From the NCBI GenBank assembly GCA_938075305.1, contig CALJGV010000004.1:1-64000 (forward strand): DNA of 64,000 nt, read 5' to 3'. The notes below the pieces were generated by a model, which saw nothing but the letters and a program-made list of their open reading frames with translations, was not told the DNA's origin and searched no databases. The position numbers were made by a program, and so were the translations under genes. Every line of letters begins with the position of its first letter. The first letter of the stretch is position 1. Source of the DNA: an uncultured bacterium (lineage in GTDB: Bacteria; Planctomycetota; UBA1135; GCA-002686595). This document shows, one piece after another, positions 1 through 7,304 of this stretch.

Positions 1-9
1 AGGCGTGAT

Positions 10-1458
10 TCAGACCGCCCCAACCGGGGAGGGCGCGGGCTCCTCGGAGCGCTTCGACTGCGGGTCCGCGGCGCGGGTCGACGGACGAACCCAGCTCAGC
101 GCGACGCCCCCGGTTGCACAGGCCTGCGCGAGCTCCGCTCGGAGGTCGGGCCGGGCCATCTCGATGGCGCAGTGGACCGCCGCCGCGCGACCTGCACGGA
201 TGGTCCCCAGGGCTCCCACCGCCGAGTCAAAGAGCCAGACCCTCGCGGTAGTCCCTCGAGCGAGGCGCTCGACCCGAACGCGCGCGCGACGCGGGTCACC
301 GTCAATCAGAATGATCGGGTCTCCGTCCGCAGCAGCAGATCGAATGCTGATGCAGGCCCGGGTGCCGAGCCCTACACCGCTCTGCACCCGCAGCCCCGCC
401 CCGACCTCCGACAAGGCCAGGCGGAGACTGGCGGTGCCGAGCCCGGTGGACTGCGGCACGTCCGCAGCCAGCTGACCCTCCGGCCGAGGCTCGGGCCGTC
501 GGGCGCCCAGCCCCCCATCCAGGAAGACCCTCAACGCTGCAGGCGCCATCCCGTCCCCGTCGTCAGCGACCACCAGGTCGAGATCAAGCCCGAGGTCCGC
601 GGCCCCTCGCCATTCGACCTCCACCGTGACGCTCCCCGGGCCGCTCGCCCCGCGCGCAGCAGCCTCCAGCGCGTTGGTGAGGAGGTTGCGGATGGCTCGC
701 GCCATGGCGTTCCTGGGCGCCAGGATGTAGAGCGAGCCCTTGCACTTCACACGGAGCGCCGGCGGGCCGGCGGCACCTCCACGGGCGGCCGCCGTGGCCG
801 CCCTCGCCTCCTCGAGGAGGAGGTCCTTGAGCTTGATGAGCGTCGGGCGGGGCACCCGCTGCGAGCTCTCGGCGCCGAGCGCGGCCTGAGCGAGCTCCCG
901 CGCCGACGACAGGGCCTCGAGCACGCGGCCACCGTCCTCCTCGCCGTCCCGCGTGGCATAGAGCACCGCCCGAGTGAGCTCGTTGCGCAGGTCGTGCGCC
1001 GCCGCCGCAGCGTTTCGACCCTGCGCCGCCGCCCGCTCCGCCCGGCGCAGCCGCTCGCGCGCCGCCCGTCGCGCCCCCATGGCTGCAGCCAGCGTCCCGA
1101 CCTCCAGCAGTGCCTTGCGGGGCGGAAGCGTCCCTGCCGGGGCTGCGGCAATCAACTCACCTCCCTCGACCTGGAGGATGGCCTCATCGCTCGCAGCGCC
1201 GGCCGGCGCGTGGACCTCGGAGCGACCTTCAAGGATGGCCTGCCGCCCGCTCGCCTTCACGAGGGCCCTCTCGCAGGGGTAGGCCAGGTCAAAATCACCC
1301 CCTCGACCCACAGGACGCCATCCGAGCCGTACCAGCCCGAGGCGCGCCGCGGTCTCCGTCCACGCCTCTTCCACCTCCGGATCCTCCTCCCCGTCAAGGG
1401 AGCTGGAGCCGAAGGGCAGGGAGAGCCACTCGGTCAGGGGGGTCCACGGGTGCCGCAC
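10..1458 (-). CDS. Soluble sensor histidine kinase with degenerate receiver-like tail
   Basis: A 482-residue protein with no membrane segment. The kinase core is clear: an H-box HDLRNEL with His155, an N-box RNLLTNALEA near 257-266, a G1 box DDGDGM near 299-304 and a G2 segment GLGTASLRLAL near 339. These are the dimerisation/phosphoacceptor and HATPase_c modules of two-component kinases. The N-terminal 120 residues are unrecognised and may sense a ligand. After the ATPase domain, residues 380-460 begin IILIDGDP and look like a receiver fold without the usual acidic pocket. The open frame runs further upstream, but the composition becomes non-coding-like, so I chose the GTG at 1458. An AGGAGG lies 13 bases before it, which is rather far. 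The gene diverges from the HEAT gene at 1875. No response regulator is visible in the window. Confidence 0.75.
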   Translation of the reverse strand: MRHPWTPLTEWLSLPFGSSSLDGEEDPEVEEAWTETAARLGLVRLGWRPVGRGGDFDLAYPCERALVKASGRQAILEGRSEVHAPAGAASDEAILQVEGGELIAAAPAGTLPPRKALLEVGTLAAAMGARRAARERLRRAERAAAQGRNAAAAAHDLRNELTRAVLYATRDGEEDGGRVLEALSSARELAQAALGAESSQRVPRPTLIKLKDLLLEEARAATAAARGGAAGPPALRVKCKGSLYILAPRNAMARAIRNLLTNALEAAARGASGPGSVTVEVEWRGAADLGLDLDLVVADDGDGMAPAALRVFLDGGLGARRPEPRPEGQLAADVPQSTGLGTASLRLALSEVGAGLRVQSGVGLGTRACISIRSAAADGDPIILIDGDPRRARVRVERLARGTTARVWLFDSAVGALGTIRAGRAAAVHCAIEMARPDLRAELAQACATGGVALSWVRPSTRAADPQSKRSEEPAPSPVGAV

Positions 1459-1874
1459 GGAGCCGAGTCTGCCTCCTGGGAACCTCCGATTGAAGCGTCC
1501 TGAGGGCGATCCTTTCCGGAGTGCGTCAACCTCAGTTACGGCTCCGGAACACGTCGTGAGGGGGAGCCCTGGGTCGGCGCGCCCAACTGGAATGAAAAGT
1601 CCGGTCAGGGGCCGGTATGACCCGTGTCTGATCCCGACAAGGGCACTAACATGGGAGCGTCGTCGGGTCTCGGCCCGGCGCACGGGTGCGAGGCTGCCCT
1701 TGGCACGCCCCTTGCCCTGTGATCGGTCACCGCCGGAGTTCTCCTCCCGCCCCGGCCTCACAACCCGACCCAAGCGTCGACCGCTGGCACCCCTCCTGGG
1801 GCCAAGGCGGGGCTGCGTGAACCCGAACCGATTGATCACCGAAGATCCGCAAGATCGACACGATCCAGTCAACC
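1459..1874. other. Divergent intergenic region, 416 bp
   Basis: This is the longest non-coding stretch of the window, between the divergently read histidine kinase and the first HEAT gene. It must hold the promoters of both. I see no convincing -35/-10 pair, no Shine-Dalgarno sequence before the ATG at 1875, no tRNA and no long inverted repeat. Frames that read through it are by-products of high GC content. Confidence 0.5.
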
Positions 1875-4013
1875 ATGAAGAACCAGATGCTCGTTGGTGC
1901 CCTCGTTGCAGTGGGCGCGCTCTGCCTCCCCGCGACCTCCTTCGGTCACGGCGGCACCTACCGGGGCCCCGGTGACACCGTTCCGCCCGGCGGCGGCGGT
2001 GGCGGCGGTGGCGGCGGCGGTCCCGCCTCCCCCGGTCCCTCCGGCCCCTCTGCGCCCGGACCGTCCGGTCCGTCGACCCCGGGCCCGGCTTCGCCTGGCG
2101 CGCCCGCAGCCGGCCCCACCCAGAGCGGACCTCGCTCCGGTGGGCCGGTGGTCATCGGACAGGACTTTTCGATCTGGGACTTCTGGTGGGGCTTCAACAA
2201 GGAGCCGTACCTGAACCTCCGCTCCAAGGTCCGCAGCGGCAACGTCCAGTCCGGCGGGGATGACTTCTTCCTCGGTCGTGGACAGGCTGAGCAGGTCAAG
2301 GACACGCTGCGCCCCACCGAGGACATGATCCGCAACGAGGTCGTGCCGGCCTTGAAGATGGTGCTCGAGAAGGAGCGTCAGAACGACATCATCACCGGCG
2401 CGCTGATCGCCCTCGCCAAGATTGGCGACACCCAGGACGCCGACGGCACCTCCGAGTTCCAGGAGATCTTCGCCAAGTTCCTCGACAACGGCGAGCAAGA
2501 GATCTCCGAGACCGCGACCCTCGCGCTCGGCATCCTCGCTGACGATCGCACCGTCCCGATGCTCGTCTCGCTCATGCGGGACGACCCCGCGGGGCGGAAG
2601 CTGATCGGCAAGGAGGTTCCCATGCGGACCCGTTCGTTCGCCGCCTACGGCCTCGGACTCGTCGGTTACCGCTCCAGCGACAACGCGGTGCGCCAGACCA
2701 TCGTGGAGCACCTTCTCGACGTCCTCGAGATGCCCGACTTCGCCCAGCCTGACATCAAGGTGGGTGCAATCGCATCGATCGGACTCATCCCCCTGGACTG
2801 GGAGGGCGAGGCCGCTGCCGAGGAGGCCGAGGGCAACGCCGCGACCGCGGCCAACCGCGCCGCGCTGCTGCGCTACCTCATCACCCGCATGAACGCGGAC
2901 ACCCGCGGTGACAAGGGCGGCTTCGAGCAGTTCCGCGTCCGCTGCCAGGTCCCGATCGCGGCGGCTCGACTCCTCGCCTCCCACGAGAGCGAGGTCCCCG
3001 AGGCGCAGCTTGCCCTTCGGGGTGAGGTCATCGACCAGCTCCTCTCGCTGGTGGCGAAGAACTCCAAGGAGAAGACCGTCGAGGTGCTTCAGTCCAGCAC
3101 GATCGCCCTCGGGATGATCGGCAACGCCGAGACGGGCGATGGCGCTGGCGCGAAGCAGAACGAGCAGATCTTCAACGAGCTCAAGCGCATCGCCAAACAG
3201 TCCGCTGACAACCAGACTGAGTTCTTCGGGATGATGGCGCTGGCCCAAATGGGCAGCCGCCCCGGTTCCGCCGGCGAGAAGCGTGGTCTCCAGCCCTCGG
3301 TGCAAAAGGAGCTCATGGGCTTCCTCGCCAAGGGCAAGGGCCAGAAGAAGCCGTGGGCGGCCATGTCGCTCGGCGTCTTCGGCAACGCGCTGCTTGAGAA
3401 CGACGGAACCCTGGAGTCGACCGTGGTCTCCGCCGTCCGTGATGCGGCCCGCAAGGGCGACCGCCCCGCCGAGGCCGGCGCCTACGCCGTGTCCCTCGGG
3501 CTCATGAAGGACACGTCCTCCGAGGGCCTTCTCCTCGAGCGGCTGGATTACTTCAACGGTAACGACGACACCCGCGGCTACATCGCGGTCGGCCTCGGCC
3601 TCATGGAGGCGAACAGTTCGATCGAACGTCTCGCTGACATCATCAACAAGTCCAAGTTCCGCCCCGACCTGCTCAAGCAGGCCGCGGTCGGCCTCGGGCT
3701 CCTCGGCGACAAGTCGGCGGTCAAGGGACTGGTTGAGATGCTCAGGACCGCCAAGGGCCTCGCCGCCCAAGCGGCCATCGCCAGCGCGCTCGGCACTATC
3801 GGTGACGCGAACTCCGTGGCGCCCCTGGTCGCCATGCTCAGCGACACCACCATCACCGACACCGCTCGCGGCTTCGCGGCAGTCGCCCTCGGCATCGTCT
3901 GTGACAAGCAGGACCTGCCCTGGAACACCGCCATCGCGAAGAACACCAACTACCGCGCGAACGTGTCGACCCTGACCAACTCGGTCGGTACGGGGATCCT
4001 GGACATCCTGTGA
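1875..4013 (+). CDS. Secreted HEAT-repeat protein with Gly/Pro-rich linker
   Basis: A 712-residue protein. Residues 1-24 form a signal peptide (hydrophobic MLVGALVAVGALCLPATSF), so it acts outside the cytoplasm. Residues 30-90 are a low-complexity glycine run followed by Pro/Ser/Gly repeats, probably a flexible or wall-spanning linker. A short conserved WWGFNKEPYL motif follows near 107-116. The rest is tandem HEAT-like helical repeats, seen in recurring segments such as ALGILADDRTVPMLVSLM and AVGLGLLGDKSAVKGLVEML. HEAT repeats are protein-binding scaffolds; no catalytic motif is visible. The downstream gene is a paralog with the same WW-FN-PYL motif, an LPWNT motif and a matching final tripeptide-like end (ILDIL versus VLDVL). 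A strong hairpin follows the stop codon. Partner and role are unknown. Confidence 0.85.
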   Translation: MKNQMLVGALVAVGALCLPATSFGHGGTYRGPGDTVPPGGGGGGGGGGGPASPGPSGPSAPGPSGPSTPGPASPGAPAAGPTQSGPRSGGPVVIGQDFSIWDFWWGFNKEPYLNLRSKVRSGNVQSGGDDFFLGRGQAEQVKDTLRPTEDMIRNEVVPALKMVLEKERQNDIITGALIALAKIGDTQDADGTSEFQEIFAKFLDNGEQEISETATLALGILADDRTVPMLVSLMRDDPAGRKLIGKEVPMRTRSFAAYGLGLVGYRSSDNAVRQTIVEHLLDVLEMPDFAQPDIKVGAIASIGLIPLDWEGEAAAEEAEGNAATAANRAALLRYLITRMNADTRGDKGGFEQFRVRCQVPIAAARLLASHESEVPEAQLALRGEVIDQLLSLVAKNSKEKTVEVLQSSTIALGMIGNAETGDGAGAKQNEQIFNELKRIAKQSADNQTEFFGMMALAQMGSRPGSAGEKRGLQPSVQKELMGFLAKGKGQKKPWAAMSLGVFGNALLENDGTLESTVVSAVRDAARKGDRPAEAGAYAVSLGLMKDTSSEGLLLERLDYFNGNDDTRGYIAVGLGLMEANSSIERLADIINKSKFRPDLLKQAAVGLGLLGDKSAVKGLVEMLRTAKGLAAQAAIASALGTIGDANSVAPLVAMLSDTTITDTARGFAAVALGIVCDKQDLPWNTAIAKNTNYRANVSTLTNSVGTGILDIL

Positions 4014-4048
4014 TCCGGGGTCGCCCAAGTGGCGACCACGGCCTCCGC

Positions 4049-4087
4049 CGAACGGCCCCGGGCGCCTCGCGCGCCCGGGGCCGTTCG
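4049..4087 (+). terminator. Strong hairpin after first HEAT gene
   Basis: A perfect 17-bp GC-rich stem (4049-4065 paired with 4071-4087) with a 5-base loop, 35 bases after the stop codon at 4013. There is no T-tract, so it may act by stalling or as an mRNA 3-prime stabiliser rather than as a classical Rho-independent terminator. Confidence 0.6.
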
Positions 4088-4242
4088 CATGGAGCGAGCC
4101 CCGGCCGCGTCACCCCCCACTTCGAGGCGGCAGTGCCAGGCTCTGGAGAGCAGGCGATCTGCCGGACTCCGCTGGAGGGCCCCCCAGGGCCCCCCCTTGC
4201 CGCGCTCCGTCCGCGTCACGCGTTACGGACCTCCCCCGGGCG

Positions 4243-4248
4243 TATAGT
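4243..4248 (+). promoter_or_regulatory. Leaderless-type -10 element (TATAGT)
   Basis: A TATAGT hexamer ends 8 bases before the ATG at 4257, and no ribosome-binding site is present. Transcription would start at or next to the A of the start codon, giving a leaderless mRNA. It suggests the second HEAT gene has its own promoter. Confidence 0.5.
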
Positions 4249-4256
4249 GCTGCTGA

Positions 4257-6281
4257 ATGGACTCGCTCCCCCCCCACGTCCACAGCTCCCCCCAGACGCG
4301 TCGACTGCGCCCATGGGCGCGCTTCACGTTGCTGGTGGCCCTGGCGGCTGGACCAGCGGTGGCTGCGCCACAGGACCTGGCTCCCCCGCGCGGGAGCCTT
4401 GGCCCTGGAACCGGAGCGTCCACGGACGGGGGCCCTGGAGATCGATCACCCGCCTCCGTCCTCCGCCTCCAGCCCTGGCGGCGCTGGTGGGACTTCAACC
4501 AGGACCCCTACCTGGCTCGGCTGCGCAGCCCAGCGTCCCTGCCGGTTCGCGCCGCACCGCTCGGCATGCCAGCTCCCGTTGTCTCGCCAAGGCGCCCAGC
4601 GACGTCGGTGGTGTACGGCCAGGTTTATCCCGCCCTGCTCACCGCGCTCGAGGCCACCAAGGACGTGGACCTCCAGGCCTCCAGCCTCCTTGCCCTCGCC
4701 AAGCTGGGGAGCCCCCCCGAAGCGCTCATCGCGACCCTTGAACTCCCCGCCCTCGGCGACGTGATCCTCCCGTACCTCGGGGCGGCCAACGAACGGGTCA
4801 GGGACGTCTCCGTGCTCGCGCTCGGAATCTCAGGGGAGGCCCGCTTCGCGCCTCTGCTCTCCTCCATCGCCCGGGATCGGCGCGAGGGACGGGCCGCGAT
4901 TCGCGGCGGCAAGGTCGATCGGCGGACCCGGACGTTCGCGACGTATGCCCTGGGCCTCCTCGGCGCCAACAGTCACCGGCGCGCAGAGCGGGCGCTCATC
5001 GAGCACGATCTCAGACTCATCGCGACCGAGAACATCGACACCGCGGACCTGCTGGTGGCGAGCATCATCAGCTTGGGCTGGTGCCCCCTTCCCGTGTTAC
5101 CCACCCTCGAGGAGGAGGACGCGACCCCTGGCGGACGGGAGGCGACCATCCGTGCCCTGCTCGGGCTGGCAGACGCCCGCGGGGCGGACTTCCGCGGGAA
5201 GGCCCAGCTCCCGGTCGCCGTGGCGCGCCTGATCGCGGCCCCCGTGGGAAGCGCGGGTCCTCCCCGCGCCGTCGCGGCCACCAAGCGCATGGACGAGCTC
5301 CGTGAGGAGGCGGTCGCCCGCTTCACGGCGCAGCTCCACGGGCCCCGCGCGGAGAAGCTCGCGACGACCCGGGAGGGCCTCGCCCAGGCCCTGGGGTTAC
5401 TGGTCCTCGACCAGGCCTCCGCTGCAGACCTGGCTGCGATCGACGGCTTGACCGCCGTGGCCCGCTCGGGGCAGGAGACCGAGGCGCTCCTGGCCATGGT
5501 GGCGCTCGCGCGTATCTGCGGTCGATCGTCCATGGAACGCGGGCAGACCGCGCGGCAGCTCCGAAGAATCCTGACCCAGCTCGCCATGGAGGGCTCCTCC
5601 CTTCAACAAGCCTCCGCGCTGCTGGCCCTCGGCGTCGCCGACGACCGTGGACAGGCAAGCGGGCAGGCGCCCGCCCGGGGCACGCGAGCCTTCCTCGCGA
5701 AGCGGGCCCGCGCCGGCTCACCCTCCCAGTCCACCGCCGCGGCTGTGGCCCTGGGCCTCACCGGAGACGGAGATCACGGGGCAGCCCTCATCCCAGGGCT
5801 CACCTCTGGGGACTTCATCGACCGGGGCGCACGGGCGGTCGCAGGGGCCATGCTCCTGGACACCGCAGCGCTGGAGATCATCAGGGATGAGCTGCGGCGA
5901 AACCTCTACCGGCCCTACCTGACCCGCGACTTCGCCACGGCCCTCGCGCTGGTCGGGGACCCCTCGCTCGTGCCGCTGCTCGTGGACCGGCTCGTGTCTG
6001 CGACCTTCATCCCCGAGCGAATCGCGGCCGTACAGGCCTTTGAGTGGTCCTTGGACCCTGAGGCCGCGAACGCCCTGCTCTTCGTGCTCACCGAACGACG
6101 CCTGGGGGCCAAGCGAATCGACGACACGAGCCGGGCCTTCGCCGCCTCGGCCCTGGGGAACCTCTGCGCCCGTGACCCGCTGCCCTGGAACACCAGGCTG
6201 GCGCTGGACGTGGTCTGGAACGCCGCGCCGCCGTCCCTCACGGATGCGAGGAACGGCGGCGGCGTGCTCGACGTGCTCTGA
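4257..6281 (+). CDS. Secreted HEAT-repeat protein, tandem paralog
   Basis: A 674-residue paralog of the preceding gene. The N-terminus is an Arg-rich stretch followed by the hydrophobic FTLLVALAAGPAVAA, a signal peptide with likely cleavage near residue 37. The motif WWDFNQDPYL near residues 79-88 corresponds to WWGFNKEPYL of the upstream protein. HEAT-like repeats then run to the end (for example VLALGISGEARFAPLLSSIA and TALALVGDPSLVPLLVDRL). The end repeats the LPWNTR and GGGVLDVL pattern. It lacks the glycine run of its sister. Because the bookend motifs are kept while the repeats have diverged, the two proteins probably share an anchoring or assembly mode and may form a heteromer. No enzymatic residues are recognisable. 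A -10-like element sits directly upstream. Confidence 0.83.
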   Translation: MDSLPPHVHSSPQTRRLRPWARFTLLVALAAGPAVAAPQDLAPPRGSLGPGTGASTDGGPGDRSPASVLRLQPWRRWWDFNQDPYLARLRSPASLPVRAAPLGMPAPVVSPRRPATSVVYGQVYPALLTALEATKDVDLQASSLLALAKLGSPPEALIATLELPALGDVILPYLGAANERVRDVSVLALGISGEARFAPLLSSIARDRREGRAAIRGGKVDRRTRTFATYALGLLGANSHRRAERALIEHDLRLIATENIDTADLLVASIISLGWCPLPVLPTLEEEDATPGGREATIRALLGLADARGADFRGKAQLPVAVARLIAAPVGSAGPPRAVAATKRMDELREEAVARFTAQLHGPRAEKLATTREGLAQALGLLVLDQASAADLAAIDGLTAVARSGQETEALLAMVALARICGRSSMERGQTARQLRRILTQLAMEGSSLQQASALLALGVADDRGQASGQAPARGTRAFLAKRARAGSPSQSTAAAVALGLTGDGDHGAALIPGLTSGDFIDRGARAVAGAMLLDTAALEIIRDELRRNLYRPYLTRDFATALALVGDPSLVPLLVDRLVSATFIPERIAAVQAFEWSLDPEAANALLFVLTERRLGAKRIDDTSRAFAASALGNLCARDPLPWNTRLALDVVWNAAPPSLTDARNGGGVLDVL

Positions 6282-6302
6282 GCGAGCAGGGCGAGGCCGG
6301 GA

Positions 6303-7124
6303 TCAGAAGGCCGCGCCCGCGGCGATCCAGTCTCGGATCACGTTGACGTCACCTGCAAAGGTGCCACCGAACGGCATCTGGGAGCCGCAGGAGGGCGTCG
6401 GGTTGGCCAGCTTGTCGTAGAAGAGGCTGCTCTGAACGTCTCCGGGCACCACGTAAATGCTGCCCTGGCAGTTGAAGCTCGTGGAGGGAACGTTGACCAG
6501 CGCGGCGTAGGCCGAGGCGGCGGTCGAACCCATGTTCAGCCCGCCGAAGCTTCCGTGACAGATGATGCACTCGGGCGCATTGGTGTTCGGCTGGGTCAGC
6601 ATCGGCCACACGTCCTGCTCGAAAGTGGGCGCAGCGCTGTCGAAGCTCAGCTCGAGCCCGGGGCTGAAGTTGGAGGTGACCTGGCCGCCCGTCGCGTCAC
6701 GGTGCCAGAACTGGAAGTTGACCGTGTCTCCGGGGAGCGCCGCGTAGCTGCCGGTCGGCGCCGGGAGGGAGGTCACGTCGATGGTCAGGCTCACCGATCC
6801 GGTCGAACCCGACGACACGATGTTCCCCGCGTATCTCCCGATGCTCCCGCCGATGCAGAGGTTGCCCGAGGAACCGCCCGGCCCGGGGATGAACGCCTGG
6901 GTCTGACTCGTCACGAAGTAGCCGAAGGCGTTGAGCGGCAGCGAGCTGCAGGACAGCGTGACATCGTTCAGCGCCACATCCGTGCTGCCGGTCGCCGAGA
7001 TCACCGAGGGGCCACCCGTGGAGTTGGCGTTGGCGGAGCAGTACGAGCTGCCGATCTGGGCCGTGGCGGGCCCTGCGAGCGCGAGAAGTGCGAGAGCGAC
7101 GGTGGAGATCGCGGAAGCGTTCAT
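6303..7124 (-). CDS. Secreted Ser/Gly-rich domain fused to a monohaem cytochrome motif
   Basis: A 273-residue exported protein (signal peptide ISTVALALLALAGPATA). Residues about 25-165 form a Ser/Gly/Thr-rich beta domain starting near YCSANANSTG and containing NAFGYFVTS, GNLCIGGSIGRY and FQFWHRD. From memory this unit recurs in many extracellular proteins of some planctomycete lineages. Residues 175-273 hold a CIICH haem-binding motif (CxxCH), a downstream SQMPFGG that could supply the distal Met ligand, and a C-terminal helix IRDWIAAGA. This matches the planctomycete cytochrome c-like module that usually precedes PSD1/PSCyt domains, here without them. I chose the ATG at 7124 over a TTG at 7133. 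The convergent HEAT gene ends 21 bases away. Electron partner unknown. Confidence 0.75.
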   Translation of the reverse strand: MNASAISTVALALLALAGPATAQIGSSYCSANANSTGGPSVISATGSTDVALNDVTLSCSSLPLNAFGYFVTSQTQAFIPGPGGSSGNLCIGGSIGRYAGNIVSSGSTGSVSLTIDVTSLPAPTGSYAALPGDTVNFQFWHRDATGGQVTSNFSPGLELSFDSAAPTFEQDVWPMLTQPNTNAPECIICHGSFGGLNMGSTAASAYAALVNVPSTSFNCQGSIYVVPGDVQSSLFYDKLANPTPSCGSQMPFGGTFAGDVNVIRDWIAAGAAF

Positions 7125-7304
7125 GGGTATCAATGCAGGGGAAGGAGAGATCCAGCAGGCGGGCGCCAGTAAGAGGACGCCATGGGGTCCCCAGGGGTTC
7201 CAAGTGGGGCGCCGGACCCCGAAAAGAATAGCTCGACACGGACGCGTGGGATGGCGTTCACTTCCGAGGGTCTCAGACCGCGACGACGAACCGCAGAACG
7301 GCCC

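Noticed and set aside
1959..2040. Poly-glycine run as a possible assembly artefact or repeat element
   Set aside because: It stays in frame and is followed by a normal Pro/Ser linker and HEAT repeats, so it reads as a real low-complexity linker.
1869..4028. A 719-codon frame on the minus strand opposite the first HEAT gene
   Set aside because: The plus-strand frame has a signal peptide and repeat periodicity. The minus-strand frame is the mirror of a repetitive gene.
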